The notes under the pieces were generated by a model. That model was not told where the DNA came from. It made no database searches and saw only the letters and a program-made list of their open reading frames with translations. Of a stretch of DNA of 64,000 bases, positions 16,199 to 25,013 are shown in pieces. The stretch's first letter is position 1; each line of letters begins with the position of its first letter. The DNA lies in NCBI GenBank assembly GCA_036964625.1, contig JBALTG010000005.1, positions 1 to 64,000 of the forward strand, in the 5' to 3' direction. Source of the stretch: Motiliproteus sp036964625 (GTDB lineage: Bacteria; Pseudomonadota; Gammaproteobacteria; Pseudomonadales; Balneatricaceae). The translations under genes and the position numbers were made by a program.

Positions 16199-17566
16199 AT
16201 GAAAAATAGAAAGGTACTTGTTGCCAATCGGGGTGAGATTGCCGTCCGAATTATCAAAACCTGTAAGGAGATGGGGCTAGAGACAGTATTAGTTGTTTCA
16301 GAAGCGGATAAGGAAAGCATGGGTGCGAGACTGGCGGATGAGGTTGTCTGTATTGGTCCTCCACAGGTTAATTTGAGTTATCTTGATATCCAGAAAATTA
16401 TTGATGCTGCTTTAGAGACTGGTGCTGATGCCATTCACCCGGGATATGGATTCCTAGCTGAAAATGCGGCATTGCCTGAAGCCTGCGTCAACAATGGGAT
16501 AACCTTTATTGGTCCTCGAGCAGAAACTATGCGGCTATTGGGGGACAAGATAAGCGCGCGAGATCTGGCCAAGCAGAGCAATGTTCCTATGGCTGAAGGG
16601 AGTCAAGGTCTTCGCAGTTTCGATGATGTAGAAGCTGCCGTTCAAAAAGCGGGTTTCCCGGTTATTTTTAAGGCGGCTGCCGGTGGTGGTGGACGTGGGA
16701 TGCGTATTGTCACGGAACATAAAGAGTTGAAAGGTGCTTTCGCTTTGGCTTCGAATGAAGCACTACAAGCCTTTGGCGATGAAACGTTATTTGTAGAGCG
16801 CTATATACAGAATGCTCGGCATGTTGAAGTCCAGGTCATCGGAGATAATTTCGGCAAAGTCATCCATCTCGGACAAAGAGACTGTTCTCCACAGAGGCGT
16901 CACCAGAAAGTCATCGAAGAAGGTCGGCCGGTCAATCTTCCTGATGATCTAAGGGATAGAATCCTTGAATCTGCCGTGGCTCTGACTTCCAGTGTTGGTT
17001 ATAACAGTGCGGGCACGGTGGAGTTCCTGGTCGATGTAGCGCGTAATGAATTTTACTTTATGGAAGTGAATACTCGTATTCAGGTTGAGCACCCTGTTAC
17101 CGAGGAGATAACGGGTGTTGACTTAGTCAAGGAGCAGATTCTGGTTGCCTTTGGAGCCCCTCTCTCACTGAGTCAAGAGGACGTTAAATTCAACGGACAT
17201 GCTATCGAATGTCGAATTACAGCCGAAGATTCAACGGATGATTTTTTTCCATCACCAGGTTGCATCGATGTTTTTGTAACGCCTGAAGGCAATAATGTCA
17301 GGCTAGATACCCACTGTTATCAGGGATACGAGATCAGCCCGTACTATGATTCATTAATCGCCAAGCTGATTACTACGGGTGATACCCGTGAAGAAGCATT
17401 AGCGAATATGAAAGCTGCGCTGTCAGATTTTAAAATCGAGGGGGTAGAAACAAATATCCCCTTCCTTCAGTTCATTATTGAGCAGCCAGAATTTATTGAA
17501 GGAAATATCCATATTAAGTGGTTAGAAGATACTGTCTTACCAAAATTCTTAGAATCAATTAAATAA
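16199..17566 (+). CDS. biotin carboxylase subunit
   Basis: ATP-grasp biotin carboxylase that makes carboxybiotin from bicarbonate and ATP. The preferred start is the ATG at 16199 with TGGAGG five bases upstream, giving 455 aa, the normal AccC size; the frame extends to 16151. RKVLVANRGEIAVRI opens the N-terminal domain, KAAAGGGGRGMR is the glycine-rich ATP loop, HLGQRDCSPQRRHQKVIEE contains the catalytic region, and EHPVTEEITGVDLV the Mn/ATP-binding Glu and bicarbonate site. It is third in the unit with the carboxyltransferase and carrier. Composition is clearly more AT-rich than flanking genes. It could also serve another carboxylase, but the gene order argues for a dedicated complex. Confidence 0.93.
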   Translation: MKNRKVLVANRGEIAVRIIKTCKEMGLETVLVVSEADKESMGARLADEVVCIGPPQVNLSYLDIQKIIDAALETGADAIHPGYGFLAENAALPEACVNNGITFIGPRAETMRLLGDKISARDLAKQSNVPMAEGSQGLRSFDDVEAAVQKAGFPVIFKAAAGGGGRGMRIVTEHKELKGAFALASNEALQAFGDETLFVERYIQNARHVEVQVIGDNFGKVIHLGQRDCSPQRRHQKVIEEGRPVNLPDDLRDRILESAVALTSSVGYNSAGTVEFLVDVARNEFYFMEVNTRIQVEHPVTEEITGVDLVKEQILVAFGAPLSLSQEDVKFNGHAIECRITAEDSTDDFFPSPGCIDVFVTPEGNNVRLDTHCYQGYEISPYYDSLIAKLITTGDTREEALANMKAALSDFKIEGVETNIPFLQFIIEQPEFIEGNIHIKWLEDTVLPKFLESIK

Positions 17567-18014
17567 CAGAATTAGGCGAGACAAGAATATTCATTAATAA
17601 CTTAATGGCTTTCTTGAACATTTCTCCCTGGTCAGGGGGGCAAGATTGAAGGCCTCGACCGTTCTGCATTGTGCGATTGCAATCGGAAAAGGTCTTGAGT
17701 TGTCTGGTAGTGATTATCAAAAATGGGTCGGCAGAATGATAGGGTTCGTCAGTAGTATCTGTGGGCGCCCTCCGGCTCGAGGAGTCGTCAGGGGCTCGGT
17801 GTAAGGTCAGTGTTGGTATCGGTATATCGCCGAGCATGTCACCCCTGAGCCGCTTGAGGTGAGTAACGCTAGCCTGAAAGCGGAAAACGAGGAACTGATG
17901 CTGCAGCTGGCCCAGTTGCAAGCTCAATCAACTCACTAATAAGACCCACCATCGCCCTGAGCTGCAGTGGATTGCAGTAGCGCGTTGGGTTAAAAAAATG
18001 ATAGGAGATCGGTG
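17567..18014. other. intergenic region with a short coiled-coil-like frame
   Basis: About 450 bp between biotin carboxylase and acetoacetyl-CoA synthetase. A 44-codon frame without a start (17805-17939) reads VSNASLKAENEELMLQLAQL near its end, a clear heptad-like leucine pattern typical of C-terminal coiled coils. It looks like the tail of a lost gene. Base composition returns to that of the flanks here, so this may mark the right edge of an inserted block. Confidence 0.4.
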
Positions 18015-20018
18015 ATGTCAGTCAAAGAAGGTCAGCTGTTGTGGACGCCTAGCGCGGAGTTTGCCAACAATTCGAATGTCAGCCAATATATCGATTGGCT
18101 GCGCTCAAAAGAGATCGTCGATTGTGCCGATTACCAGGAACTGTGGCGCTGGTCGGTTGATCATGTCGAGGCGTTCTGGGGTTCGCTGTGGGACTATTTT
18201 GAGATTCAATCGGATACGCCTTACGACCAGGTCGTGACCAGTCTCGAGATGAAGCCTGGCAATGAGTGGTTTACCGGCTCGCGGATCAACTTTGCCGAGC
18301 ATGTGATGCGTCACCTGAAGGCGGGCAAGCCAGCGCTGCATCATCTGTCTGAGATTCAGCAGCTGGAAACGGTTGCGGGAGATGAGTTGGCCGCCAATAT
18401 CCGCAAGGTGGCGACCGCCATGCGCAAACTGGGGGTTGAACCGGGCGACAGTGTTTGCTGTTTGATGCCCAATATTCCCGAGACGGTGGTAGCGATGTTA
18501 GCGGCGATCAGTATCGGTGCGGTCTGGTCCAATGCTGCGCCGGAATTTGGTAACCAGACCATCCTGGATCGCTTCACTCAGATCAAACCCAAGCTGTTAT
18601 TCGTTGCCGATGGCTACCCCTTTGGCGGCAAGACGTTCAAGCGCTCCGAAGAGATCAAGGCGATCGTCGCAGCGCTCGATGACTGTCTGGAGCAGGTGGT
18701 TTATCTGCCGTATCTGGAGCCTGAAAACCAAGCAGCGCCGGTGCCGTCGATACTGTGGCAGTCGCTGCTGGAGGGTGAAGACCCCGGCGCCGATAACTTC
18801 AAGTTTGAGCGCGTCGCGCACGATCATCCGCTGTGGGTGCTGTTCTCATCAGGAACCACCGGCTTGCCCAAGGCGATCGTCCACAGCCATGTGGGCGCGT
18901 TGATGGAACTGACCAAATGCATGTCGTTCCATATGGATCTTAAGCCCGACAGTGTCGGCTTTTTCTACACCACCACCGGTTGGATGATGTTTAACGCGGT
19001 GATCGGCATGATGCTGACCGGTTCGGCGGTGGTATTGTATGACGGTAATCCGGCTTATCCGCAACCGGACCTGTTGTGGAAGATGGCGGCCGATAGCGGC
19101 ACCACCCTGTTCGGAGCCAGCCCGACCTATGTCCAGGGGATGCAAAAGCTGGGGGTTGAACCGGGTAAACTCTACGACATGAGCAAACTGACCACCATCC
19201 TGGTCGGCGGAGCGCCCTCAACCCCGGAAACCTTCGAGTGGTTCTATCAATCGGTGAATCCCGATCTGTGGGTGACCTCGCAAAGTGGCGGCACCGAGAT
19301 CGTCAGTGGCTTTGTTGGCGCGACGCCGACCCAGCCGGTTCATGCGGGCGAGATTCAGACCCGGATGTTGGGGATGGATATCGAGTCCTGGTCAGACGAG
19401 GGCAAGCCGCTGATCGGTGAAGTGGGGGAGCTGGTCTGTAAGACGCCATTCCCGTCGATGCCGATCTACTTCTTGAACGATACTCAGGGAGAGCGCTATC
19501 ACAGCGCCTATTTTGATGATTTCCCCGGCGTCTGGCGTCATGGCGATTTTATCAAGATCAATGAGCGTGGCGGTTGCTATATCTATGGCCGTTCGGATTC
19601 GACCTTGAATCGCTATGGGGTGCGTATCGGCACCGCCGAGATCTACCGGACCGTCGATCTGATCCCTGAGATCGCCGACTCGCTGGTGGTCTGCATCGAA
19701 CTGCCCAACGGCAACTTCTTTATGCCGATGTTTGTGCAGATGGCTGCAGGACATGAACTCACAGAAGAGCTTGTCGCTAAGATTAACTCTGAACTTCGAA
19801 CCAACGGTTCACCACGTCATGTGCCCGATAAAATCCAGGTGGTGCCACAGGTGCCTTATACCCTGACGGGTAAGAAGATGGAGGTACCGGTACGCAAGTT
19901 GCTGATGGGTTGGCCGCTGGAGAAGGCGGGCAGCCGGGATATCATGAAAGATCCGCAGGCGATCGATTTCTTCCTCGACTATGTCGCGACCACCACCGAT
20001 TACAGTCTCGATTCGTAA
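18015..20018 (+). CDS. acetoacetate-CoA ligase (acetoacetyl-CoA synthetase)
   Basis: ATP-dependent activation of acetoacetate to acetoacetyl-CoA. Length 667 aa, matching this family, which is longer than most ANL ligases because of the ~100-residue ACAS_N region (WSVDHVEAFWGSLWDYF). The A3 motif LFSSGTTGLPKAIVHSH, the SGGTEIVSGFVG region, WRHGDF and GRSDSTLNRYGVRIGTAEIY are characteristic of acetoacetyl-CoA synthetases. TLTGKKMEVPVRKLL carries the C-terminal lysine. An AGGAG site suits the ATG at 18015 better than the adjacent GTG at 18012. With the thiolase at 20108 it would turn acetoacetate into two acetyl-CoA. The source could be the carboxylase upstream, ketone bodies or PHB turnover. 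Confidence 0.94.
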   Translation: MSVKEGQLLWTPSAEFANNSNVSQYIDWLRSKEIVDCADYQELWRWSVDHVEAFWGSLWDYFEIQSDTPYDQVVTSLEMKPGNEWFTGSRINFAEHVMRHLKAGKPALHHLSEIQQLETVAGDELAANIRKVATAMRKLGVEPGDSVCCLMPNIPETVVAMLAAISIGAVWSNAAPEFGNQTILDRFTQIKPKLLFVADGYPFGGKTFKRSEEIKAIVAALDDCLEQVVYLPYLEPENQAAPVPSILWQSLLEGEDPGADNFKFERVAHDHPLWVLFSSGTTGLPKAIVHSHVGALMELTKCMSFHMDLKPDSVGFFYTTTGWMMFNAVIGMMLTGSAVVLYDGNPAYPQPDLLWKMAADSGTTLFGASPTYVQGMQKLGVEPGKLYDMSKLTTILVGGAPSTPETFEWFYQSVNPDLWVTSQSGGTEIVSGFVGATPTQPVHAGEIQTRMLGMDIESWSDEGKPLIGEVGELVCKTPFPSMPIYFLNDTQGERYHSAYFDDFPGVWRHGDFIKINERGGCYIYGRSDSTLNRYGVRIGTAEIYRTVDLIPEIADSLVVCIELPNGNFFMPMFVQMAAGHELTEELVAKINSELRTNGSPRHVPDKIQVVPQVPYTLTGKKMEVPVRKLLMGWPLEKAGSRDIMKDPQAIDFFLDYVATTTDYSLDS

Positions 20019-20107
20019 TAAGCAAAGTTAATTAGATGACCGCCCTGTCGTGTCGTTTTTACTAGGCAGCGGGGCGGCTTGCTACACCCGAATACAAGGA
20101 TATACCG

Positions 20108-21292
20108 ATGAGAGAAGCCGTTATTGTTGCCACCGCCCGTACCCCGATTGGTAAAGCCTTTCGTGGGGCACTGAATAATATTAAGTCGCCGACGATGATG
20201 GGGCATGCGATTCGCCATGCGGTTGAGCGATCCGGCATCGAAGGTGCTGAAGTGGAAGATGTGGTGATCGGTACGGCCTTGGGTGGTGGTACTGCCGGTG
20301 CCAATATTGGCCGCAACGCCGCTCTGGCAGCAGGGCTTCCCTTTAGCGCCTGTGGCCAAACCATTAATCGTCAATGCTCATCCGGGCTGATGGCGATCGC
20401 CACCGCAGCCAAGCAGATCATGGTGGATGGGATGCCGGTCTGTGTTGCCGGCGGCCAGGACAATATCACCGGTGTTCAGTCGCAATATATGGAGTGGGTT
20501 GGCAAGACCATCGATAAAGATCTGATCAAGCAGGCGGAGCATATCTACATGCCGATGCTGTCAACGGCCGAGTTTGTGGCCAACAAATATGGCATCAGCC
20601 GTGAGGTGCAGGACGACTATGCGTTGCGCTCACAGCAGCTGGTCGCCAAGGCACAAGCCGAAGGCAAGTTTGACGATGAGATCGTGGCTATCGATGCGGT
20701 CAAAGCCAACGTCAATAAAGAGACCAAAGATGTCTCTTATGAAGCGGTCACCCTGAGTCAGGATGAGTGTAACCGCGCCTCGACCACGCTGGAGAGCCTG
20801 CAGAGTCTGACTCCAGTGATCGACGGTGGCTGTATCACCGCCGGTAATGCCAGCCAGCTATCCGATGGTGCATCGGCCTGTGTGTTGATGGATCGCCAAT
20901 TGGCCGAGCAGCGTGGTATCCAGCCGTTGGGTATCTATCGGGGGATGGCGGTTGCCGGTAACGAGCCTGAAGAGATGGGGATCGGCCCGATCTACGCGAT
21001 CCCCAAACTGTTAAAGCAGCATGGCTTGAGCATCAACGATGTTGACTTGTGGGAACTCAACGAAGCCTTTGCCGTGCAGGCCCTGTTTTGCCGCGATCAC
21101 CTGGGTATCGACCCGGACAAGTACAACGTTAACGGTGGTGCGATCGCTATCGGCCACCCCTATGGCATGTCAGGAGCCCGGATGGTCGGCCATGCGTTGA
21201 TCGAAGGTAAGCGCCGTGGAGCCAAATACGTTGTCGTGACGATGTGTGTCGGCGGCGGAATGGGCGCTGCAGGACTGTTTGAAGTCGCCTGA
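20108..21292 (+). CDS. acetyl-CoA C-acetyltransferase (thiolase)
   Basis: Thiolase of 394 aa, cleaving or forming acetoacetyl-CoA. The nucleophilic Cys lies in INRQCSSGLMAI, the second active-site region is GGAIAIGHPYGMSGARM with its His, and the C-terminal MCVGGGMGAAGLFE supplies the second Cys. VATARTPIGKAFRG at the N-terminus is standard for the family. An AAGGA site precedes the ATG. It follows acetoacetyl-CoA synthetase by 89 bp on the same strand, so a joint acetoacetate-degrading function is likely. Broader 3-ketoacyl-CoA use cannot be excluded. Confidence 0.94.
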   Translation: MREAVIVATARTPIGKAFRGALNNIKSPTMMGHAIRHAVERSGIEGAEVEDVVIGTALGGGTAGANIGRNAALAAGLPFSACGQTINRQCSSGLMAIATAAKQIMVDGMPVCVAGGQDNITGVQSQYMEWVGKTIDKDLIKQAEHIYMPMLSTAEFVANKYGISREVQDDYALRSQQLVAKAQAEGKFDDEIVAIDAVKANVNKETKDVSYEAVTLSQDECNRASTTLESLQSLTPVIDGGCITAGNASQLSDGASACVLMDRQLAEQRGIQPLGIYRGMAVAGNEPEEMGIGPIYAIPKLLKQHGLSINDVDLWELNEAFAVQALFCRDHLGIDPDKYNVNGGAIAIGHPYGMSGARMVGHALIEGKRRGAKYVVVTMCVGGGMGAAGLFEVA

Positions 21293-21556
21293 TCTCTGCT
21301 GGCGGTACGGGTATTGGCCGTGCTTCTGAACTGTTCGCCAAAGAGGGTCTAAGCTGGTTATCACCGGGCGTCGCATCGCTCCTTTGCCGGAGGTGGTTGG
21401 TGTGATCAAGGCATAGGGTGGACTTTAGTGATCACGCAGAATGTCTCTGAATAAGCAGGCTGGGATCGGGTTATTGATCAGACTCTGGCGCAATTTTGTC
21501 AACTTGATGTGTTGGTCAATAACACCGGGATCGGCATACAGGCTAATAAAGTTGCA
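21293..21556 (+). pseudogene. remnant of a short-chain dehydrogenase gene
   Basis: Immediately after the thiolase stop, translation in shifting frames gives pieces of an SDR: SAGGTGIGRASELFAKEG (cofactor motif), then after a frame change LVITGRR, and further on LDVLVNNTGIGIQ (the NNAG region). Intervening stops and frame changes make it non-functional, and the catalytic YxxxK half is missing. It shows that this acetoacetate module once had an additional oxidoreductase, or that a gene was disrupted by rearrangement. Confidence 0.65.
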
Positions 21557-21672
21557 CGTATACGATGACCCCGTCTGAGTGCCATATATCCCGTTTGAGC
21601 TATTCGCAGGTTCCTAATGACAGGGGGGTTCTGGAGCCATTATTGAAACAGCATGGTTGGATCTGGAGACTC

Positions 21673-21948
21673 ATGATTAAATTTGTATTGCTGAGTTTGA
21701 AGGTGGGGTTGGTGGTTTTGTATGGCCTTGCGTTGGTGCTATGGCTAAATCAGGGCTGGATCGGACTGCCGTTCTGGATCTGCTGGCTTGCTGGCGGATT
21801 GCTGCTGGCACATGCAGGCGAGTACCTAGGGTTACGACGTTGCTTGCAGGGTTTGACCCCCATGCCTGACTATCTGTTGTTGCAGATGTTGTTGTTTGGG
21901 ATATTGTACTGGCAACCGTTACTACGCCGCTCTGCCGTGCAGGGTTGA
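21673..21948 (+). CDS. small membrane protein, possibly DUF1145-like
   Basis: 91 aa from the ATG at 21673 (MIKFVLLSLKVGLVV); an upstream ATG at 21565 would add 36 polar residues with no support. Three hydrophobic segments are visible at about 5-24, 30-47 and 66-82, with HAGEYLGLRRCL between the second and third. The pattern resembles small inner-membrane DUF1145 proteins, but I cannot confirm this. It is convergent with the LuxR gene at 22015. Confidence 0.55.
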   Translation: MIKFVLLSLKVGLVVLYGLALVLWLNQGWIGLPFWICWLAGGLLLAHAGEYLGLRRCLQGLTPMPDYLLLQMLLFGILYWQPLLRRSAVQG

Positions 21949-22014
21949 TTGGAGGCCGTGTAGCGATACTTGCCTATCGGGTAGGGAGCCAGCAAGGAAG
22001 TATTCGCAGGATCC

Positions 22015-24714
22015 TTAGGGCAGCAATCGTAACTCTCGGGCTCGGACGATCGCTGGGGTTCGTTGTTTAACCCCCAATTTGGTGTATATATTGCCCAGAT
22101 GCCACTTTATTGTCGCTTCAGAAACATAGAGCTCATTAGCGATCTCGCGGTTGGCCTTGCCCAGTGATACCAGGGTTAATATCTGTTGTTCGCGACCGGT
22201 TAATGGTTCGATCAGCGGGTTGGCCTGCTGTGGATTGCGTTGCTTCGGAATCGGTTTGTTTGGCAGGTTCTGCGTAGGGATCATGCGGAGCTGTTCGTCG
22301 CTACAACCCGCCAGCAGTGTGCGGGCGTATTGGCTGGTCGGTGTTGACTCCGCATCGATCAGTTTGAGTAGTTGAATCAGCTGCTCTCCTTCGTCGAGGA
22401 AGCTGCGGACAAAACCTGCCGGAACGAACTGCTGCAGTAACAGCCGTAACGATTCTAGCGCCTGAGCCAGGTTATCGCAGCGATGTTCGGTCAGGCAGTG
22501 TAACAGCTGCAGTTTTAGCGATCGATTAAGGCGTTGATGGCTATCGGCTTGCTCGATCTCTCGCTGGAGCTGAGGCAGCAGTCCCTCGGTCTGATTCTGG
22601 TGGATGGCTAGGCGGTAGCTGCTCAGGCCGTTGTGTTCCATCTCCGAGGGCGGCAGCAGTATTGGCCAGTCTTTATCGGCCAGCCCTTCATCGAGTATCG
22701 ATTGGCGGATCTGTTCTGCCTGCAGATATTGACCGCTTAAGGTGGCTAAGCGGACTTGCTCCCAACGCGCGATGGCGATTAATCGGGGCCAGTTCTCGGC
22801 GTAGCCGCTGCGCTCGAGCTCTTCCAACAGCGTTGTTGCCTGAGCCAGATCCCCTTTGAGATAGTAGCAGCGTGACAGGGTGGTAAACGCCATCGCCTCC
22901 CAATCGAGCGCACCGTACTGGCGAATAATGGGAAGATTGTTTTCCAGTAAGCCGATCGTGTCATCGATCGCATTTTTTTCATAGAGTATCAGGGCGCGAA
23001 CAGGGGCAATGGCTGCCAGTGGAACATTGCGGCTGCTGGGGTCAGCACCGCGATCTATTTTGGATATGTCGAGAGCGTGGAGTGTAAGGTCTAATTGCCC
23101 CTGGATGAGATGGGTTAAGCCTAGCATGCAGTCGTAATAGATTTCGCTGAACAGATTGTTACTTTGCTGTCGGTCTCGATACCTCCCTTTGAGCCAGCGA
23201 CTGCATTGCAGGGTTTCACCGCGAACCAGCAGGCAGAGGGCATGAATATTGACGATAGACAGGCGGTTGAAACAGTTGCTCTGCTCGATCGTTTGGACGA
23301 GTTGCGGATCCAGATTGCAGAGCTGTTGCAGGTCGTCTTGAAGCAGCAGATAAGCTGCCTTTACAACCGCCAGCGAATGGCCTAGCGGAAGATTCAGATG
23401 GGCACTTTCTGGCACGCTTTCGAGCGACTCGATGATATCCAGGGCGTTGTCATGTTCGCGACAGAAGATGGCAGCCCAACCTGCCGACAGCAGTATGTTC
23501 GGGAATTGGCCATGATCGATGTCCCGCAGCCGTTGGATCCAGCGGTTGATGGTGCCGAGACGGCCATCGAACAGTAGCGCCTGAATATTGTTTTCCATGA
23601 TTTTGCCGGCCAGCTGCGGGTCCCCCGCTTCGAAGGCATAGTCGATGGCAGCCTCAGGCCTATCAGCTTCCAGCCATCGCGCGGCCTGCCGACACAGGGT
23701 TTCATATTCACCCGGTCGAATCTTCTTCAGCTCCTGGCGGAGCAGATCGGCGAACAATTTATGGTGGACGAACCAGTGCCGATCCGGGTCGATCGGTTGT
23801 ATAAACATGCCTTTGACAGAAATCTCGTCGAGCATCTGCTGGCCGTTGTTTTGACCGGTCAGGGCATTACACAGCGACGCGCTGAGGAGGCGCAGGCAGC
23901 TGGTTTGCAGTAGAAAATTTGCGGTTTCGGTGGTCAGGGTCCTGAGTACGTTTTCTATCACGTAGTTGGAAACTAGCGGCGATCTCTGCAGAGTGCTGGC
24001 CAGTGACTCAGATGATACCTGGGCATTGCCGAAGGCCATTGCGCCCAGTTGCATAGCGGCGGGCCAGCCCTCAGTTGCCTGGTAAAGGATTTCCCTTGTC
24101 GTTGAGGTCAGCTCCGTCAGCCAGCGCCGGTCAATGAACGTGTCGGCCTCGCTTTTCTGAAAACGTAATCGGTTGGGATCGAAAATAATGGCTTCGCCCG
24201 ATACCAACATACGGCTGATGGATAGTTCAGGGGGATTGCGGGTTCCGATAACCACATGCTTGTCGGGTGGTAGCTGGCTGATGCCACGATTCAACATCCC
24301 GATCAGCCCCGGCTCATAGATCGTTTCAAAATCATCCAGAAATATATAGGTAGGCTTGGGGATCTGCTCGATCATCTCCACTAGCCAGCCGAGGTGAGCG
24401 CTGCTGTTTTCAAAGGACGGTTCGACGCTACCGCTGATCTCGCTGAAGGCTCGTGCTAAACAGTGAAAGTAGCGAACGATATCGTTGTCAGCGTCGTCCA
24501 GCGTGACCCAGACCAGGGCGCAGTCAGTCTGCTGCAACTGTTGATAATACTGCAACATTGCAGTGGTTTTTCCGTATCCGGCGGGGGCCTGAAATACCAC
24601 TAGCTTGCAGTTTGCCCTGTTGCCTGACAGCTGTTCCAAAATTTCGCGACGCGGTACCGTATCGGATGTCAGCTGTGGCGGAATAAATTTGTTGGAGGAG
24701 ATCGGTAGCTGCAT
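22015..24714 (-). CDS. MalT-like LuxR family ATP-dependent regulator
   Basis: Large signal-transduction ATPase (STAND class), 899 aa, like MalT and AlkS. The N-terminal NTPase carries the Walker A APAGYGKTT at 43-51 and a Walker B-like TYIFLDDFE. The central ~450 residues are TPR-like helical repeats that normally sense an inducer. A LuxR helix-turn-helix occupies the last ~65 residues (LTGREQQILTLVSLGKANRE, then VSEATIKWHLGNIY). It is divergent from the DUF1254 gene at about 25.0 kb and so probably activates the DUF1254-DUF3604 unit. In AlkS-type relatives the inducers are hydrocarbons; no inducer can be read here. Confidence 0.9.
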   Translation of the reverse strand: MQLPISSNKFIPPQLTSDTVPRREILEQLSGNRANCKLVVFQAPAGYGKTTAMLQYYQQLQQTDCALVWVTLDDADNDIVRYFHCLARAFSEISGSVEPSFENSSAHLGWLVEMIEQIPKPTYIFLDDFETIYEPGLIGMLNRGISQLPPDKHVVIGTRNPPELSISRMLVSGEAIIFDPNRLRFQKSEADTFIDRRWLTELTSTTREILYQATEGWPAAMQLGAMAFGNAQVSSESLASTLQRSPLVSNYVIENVLRTLTTETANFLLQTSCLRLLSASLCNALTGQNNGQQMLDEISVKGMFIQPIDPDRHWFVHHKLFADLLRQELKKIRPGEYETLCRQAARWLEADRPEAAIDYAFEAGDPQLAGKIMENNIQALLFDGRLGTINRWIQRLRDIDHGQFPNILLSAGWAAIFCREHDNALDIIESLESVPESAHLNLPLGHSLAVVKAAYLLLQDDLQQLCNLDPQLVQTIEQSNCFNRLSIVNIHALCLLVRGETLQCSRWLKGRYRDRQQSNNLFSEIYYDCMLGLTHLIQGQLDLTLHALDISKIDRGADPSSRNVPLAAIAPVRALILYEKNAIDDTIGLLENNLPIIRQYGALDWEAMAFTTLSRCYYLKGDLAQATTLLEELERSGYAENWPRLIAIARWEQVRLATLSGQYLQAEQIRQSILDEGLADKDWPILLPPSEMEHNGLSSYRLAIHQNQTEGLLPQLQREIEQADSHQRLNRSLKLQLLHCLTEHRCDNLAQALESLRLLLQQFVPAGFVRSFLDEGEQLIQLLKLIDAESTPTSQYARTLLAGCSDEQLRMIPTQNLPNKPIPKQRNPQQANPLIEPLTGREQQILTLVSLGKANREIANELYVSEATIKWHLGNIYTKLGVKQRTPAIVRARELRLLP

Positions 24715-24759
24715 GGAGCGTTATTCACTTGATTATTGTTAGACAGCCGGCGTCTGGAT

Positions 24760-24894
24760 TCCTTCGGGTGAGAGGGCGCGGGCTAGGTTTATCCCTCATC
24801 ATACCTTCAGATGACTCGCGGCCAAAGGGGAGAGGGCTATCCATCTGTTTTTTCAAAGACAGCTACAGTTGGCAGCCCAACTTTAGTTGGGTGG
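24760..24894. repeat. REP-like intergenic repeat with palindrome
   Basis: The intergenic stretch includes CCTTCGGGTGAGAGGGCGCG and AAAGGGGAGAGGGC, resembling common dispersed intergenic repeats. It ends with the palindrome CCCAAC-TTTA-GTTGGG at 24876-24891, whose 16-base core is identical to that at about 13.94 kb. No gene is supported between 24715 and 25013 apart from this and the leader of the next gene. Confidence 0.5.
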
Positions 24895-25013
24895 ATGGAT
24901 CGGGCGAGTGAGTTATCGTAGCAAGATTGAATCCTGTGCGATTGTGATTTTCGAGGCTGATGCTGGAAAGTCATATTGCTGTTGCGAGTATGTCTCAGAT
25001 TGTGGGAATAAAA

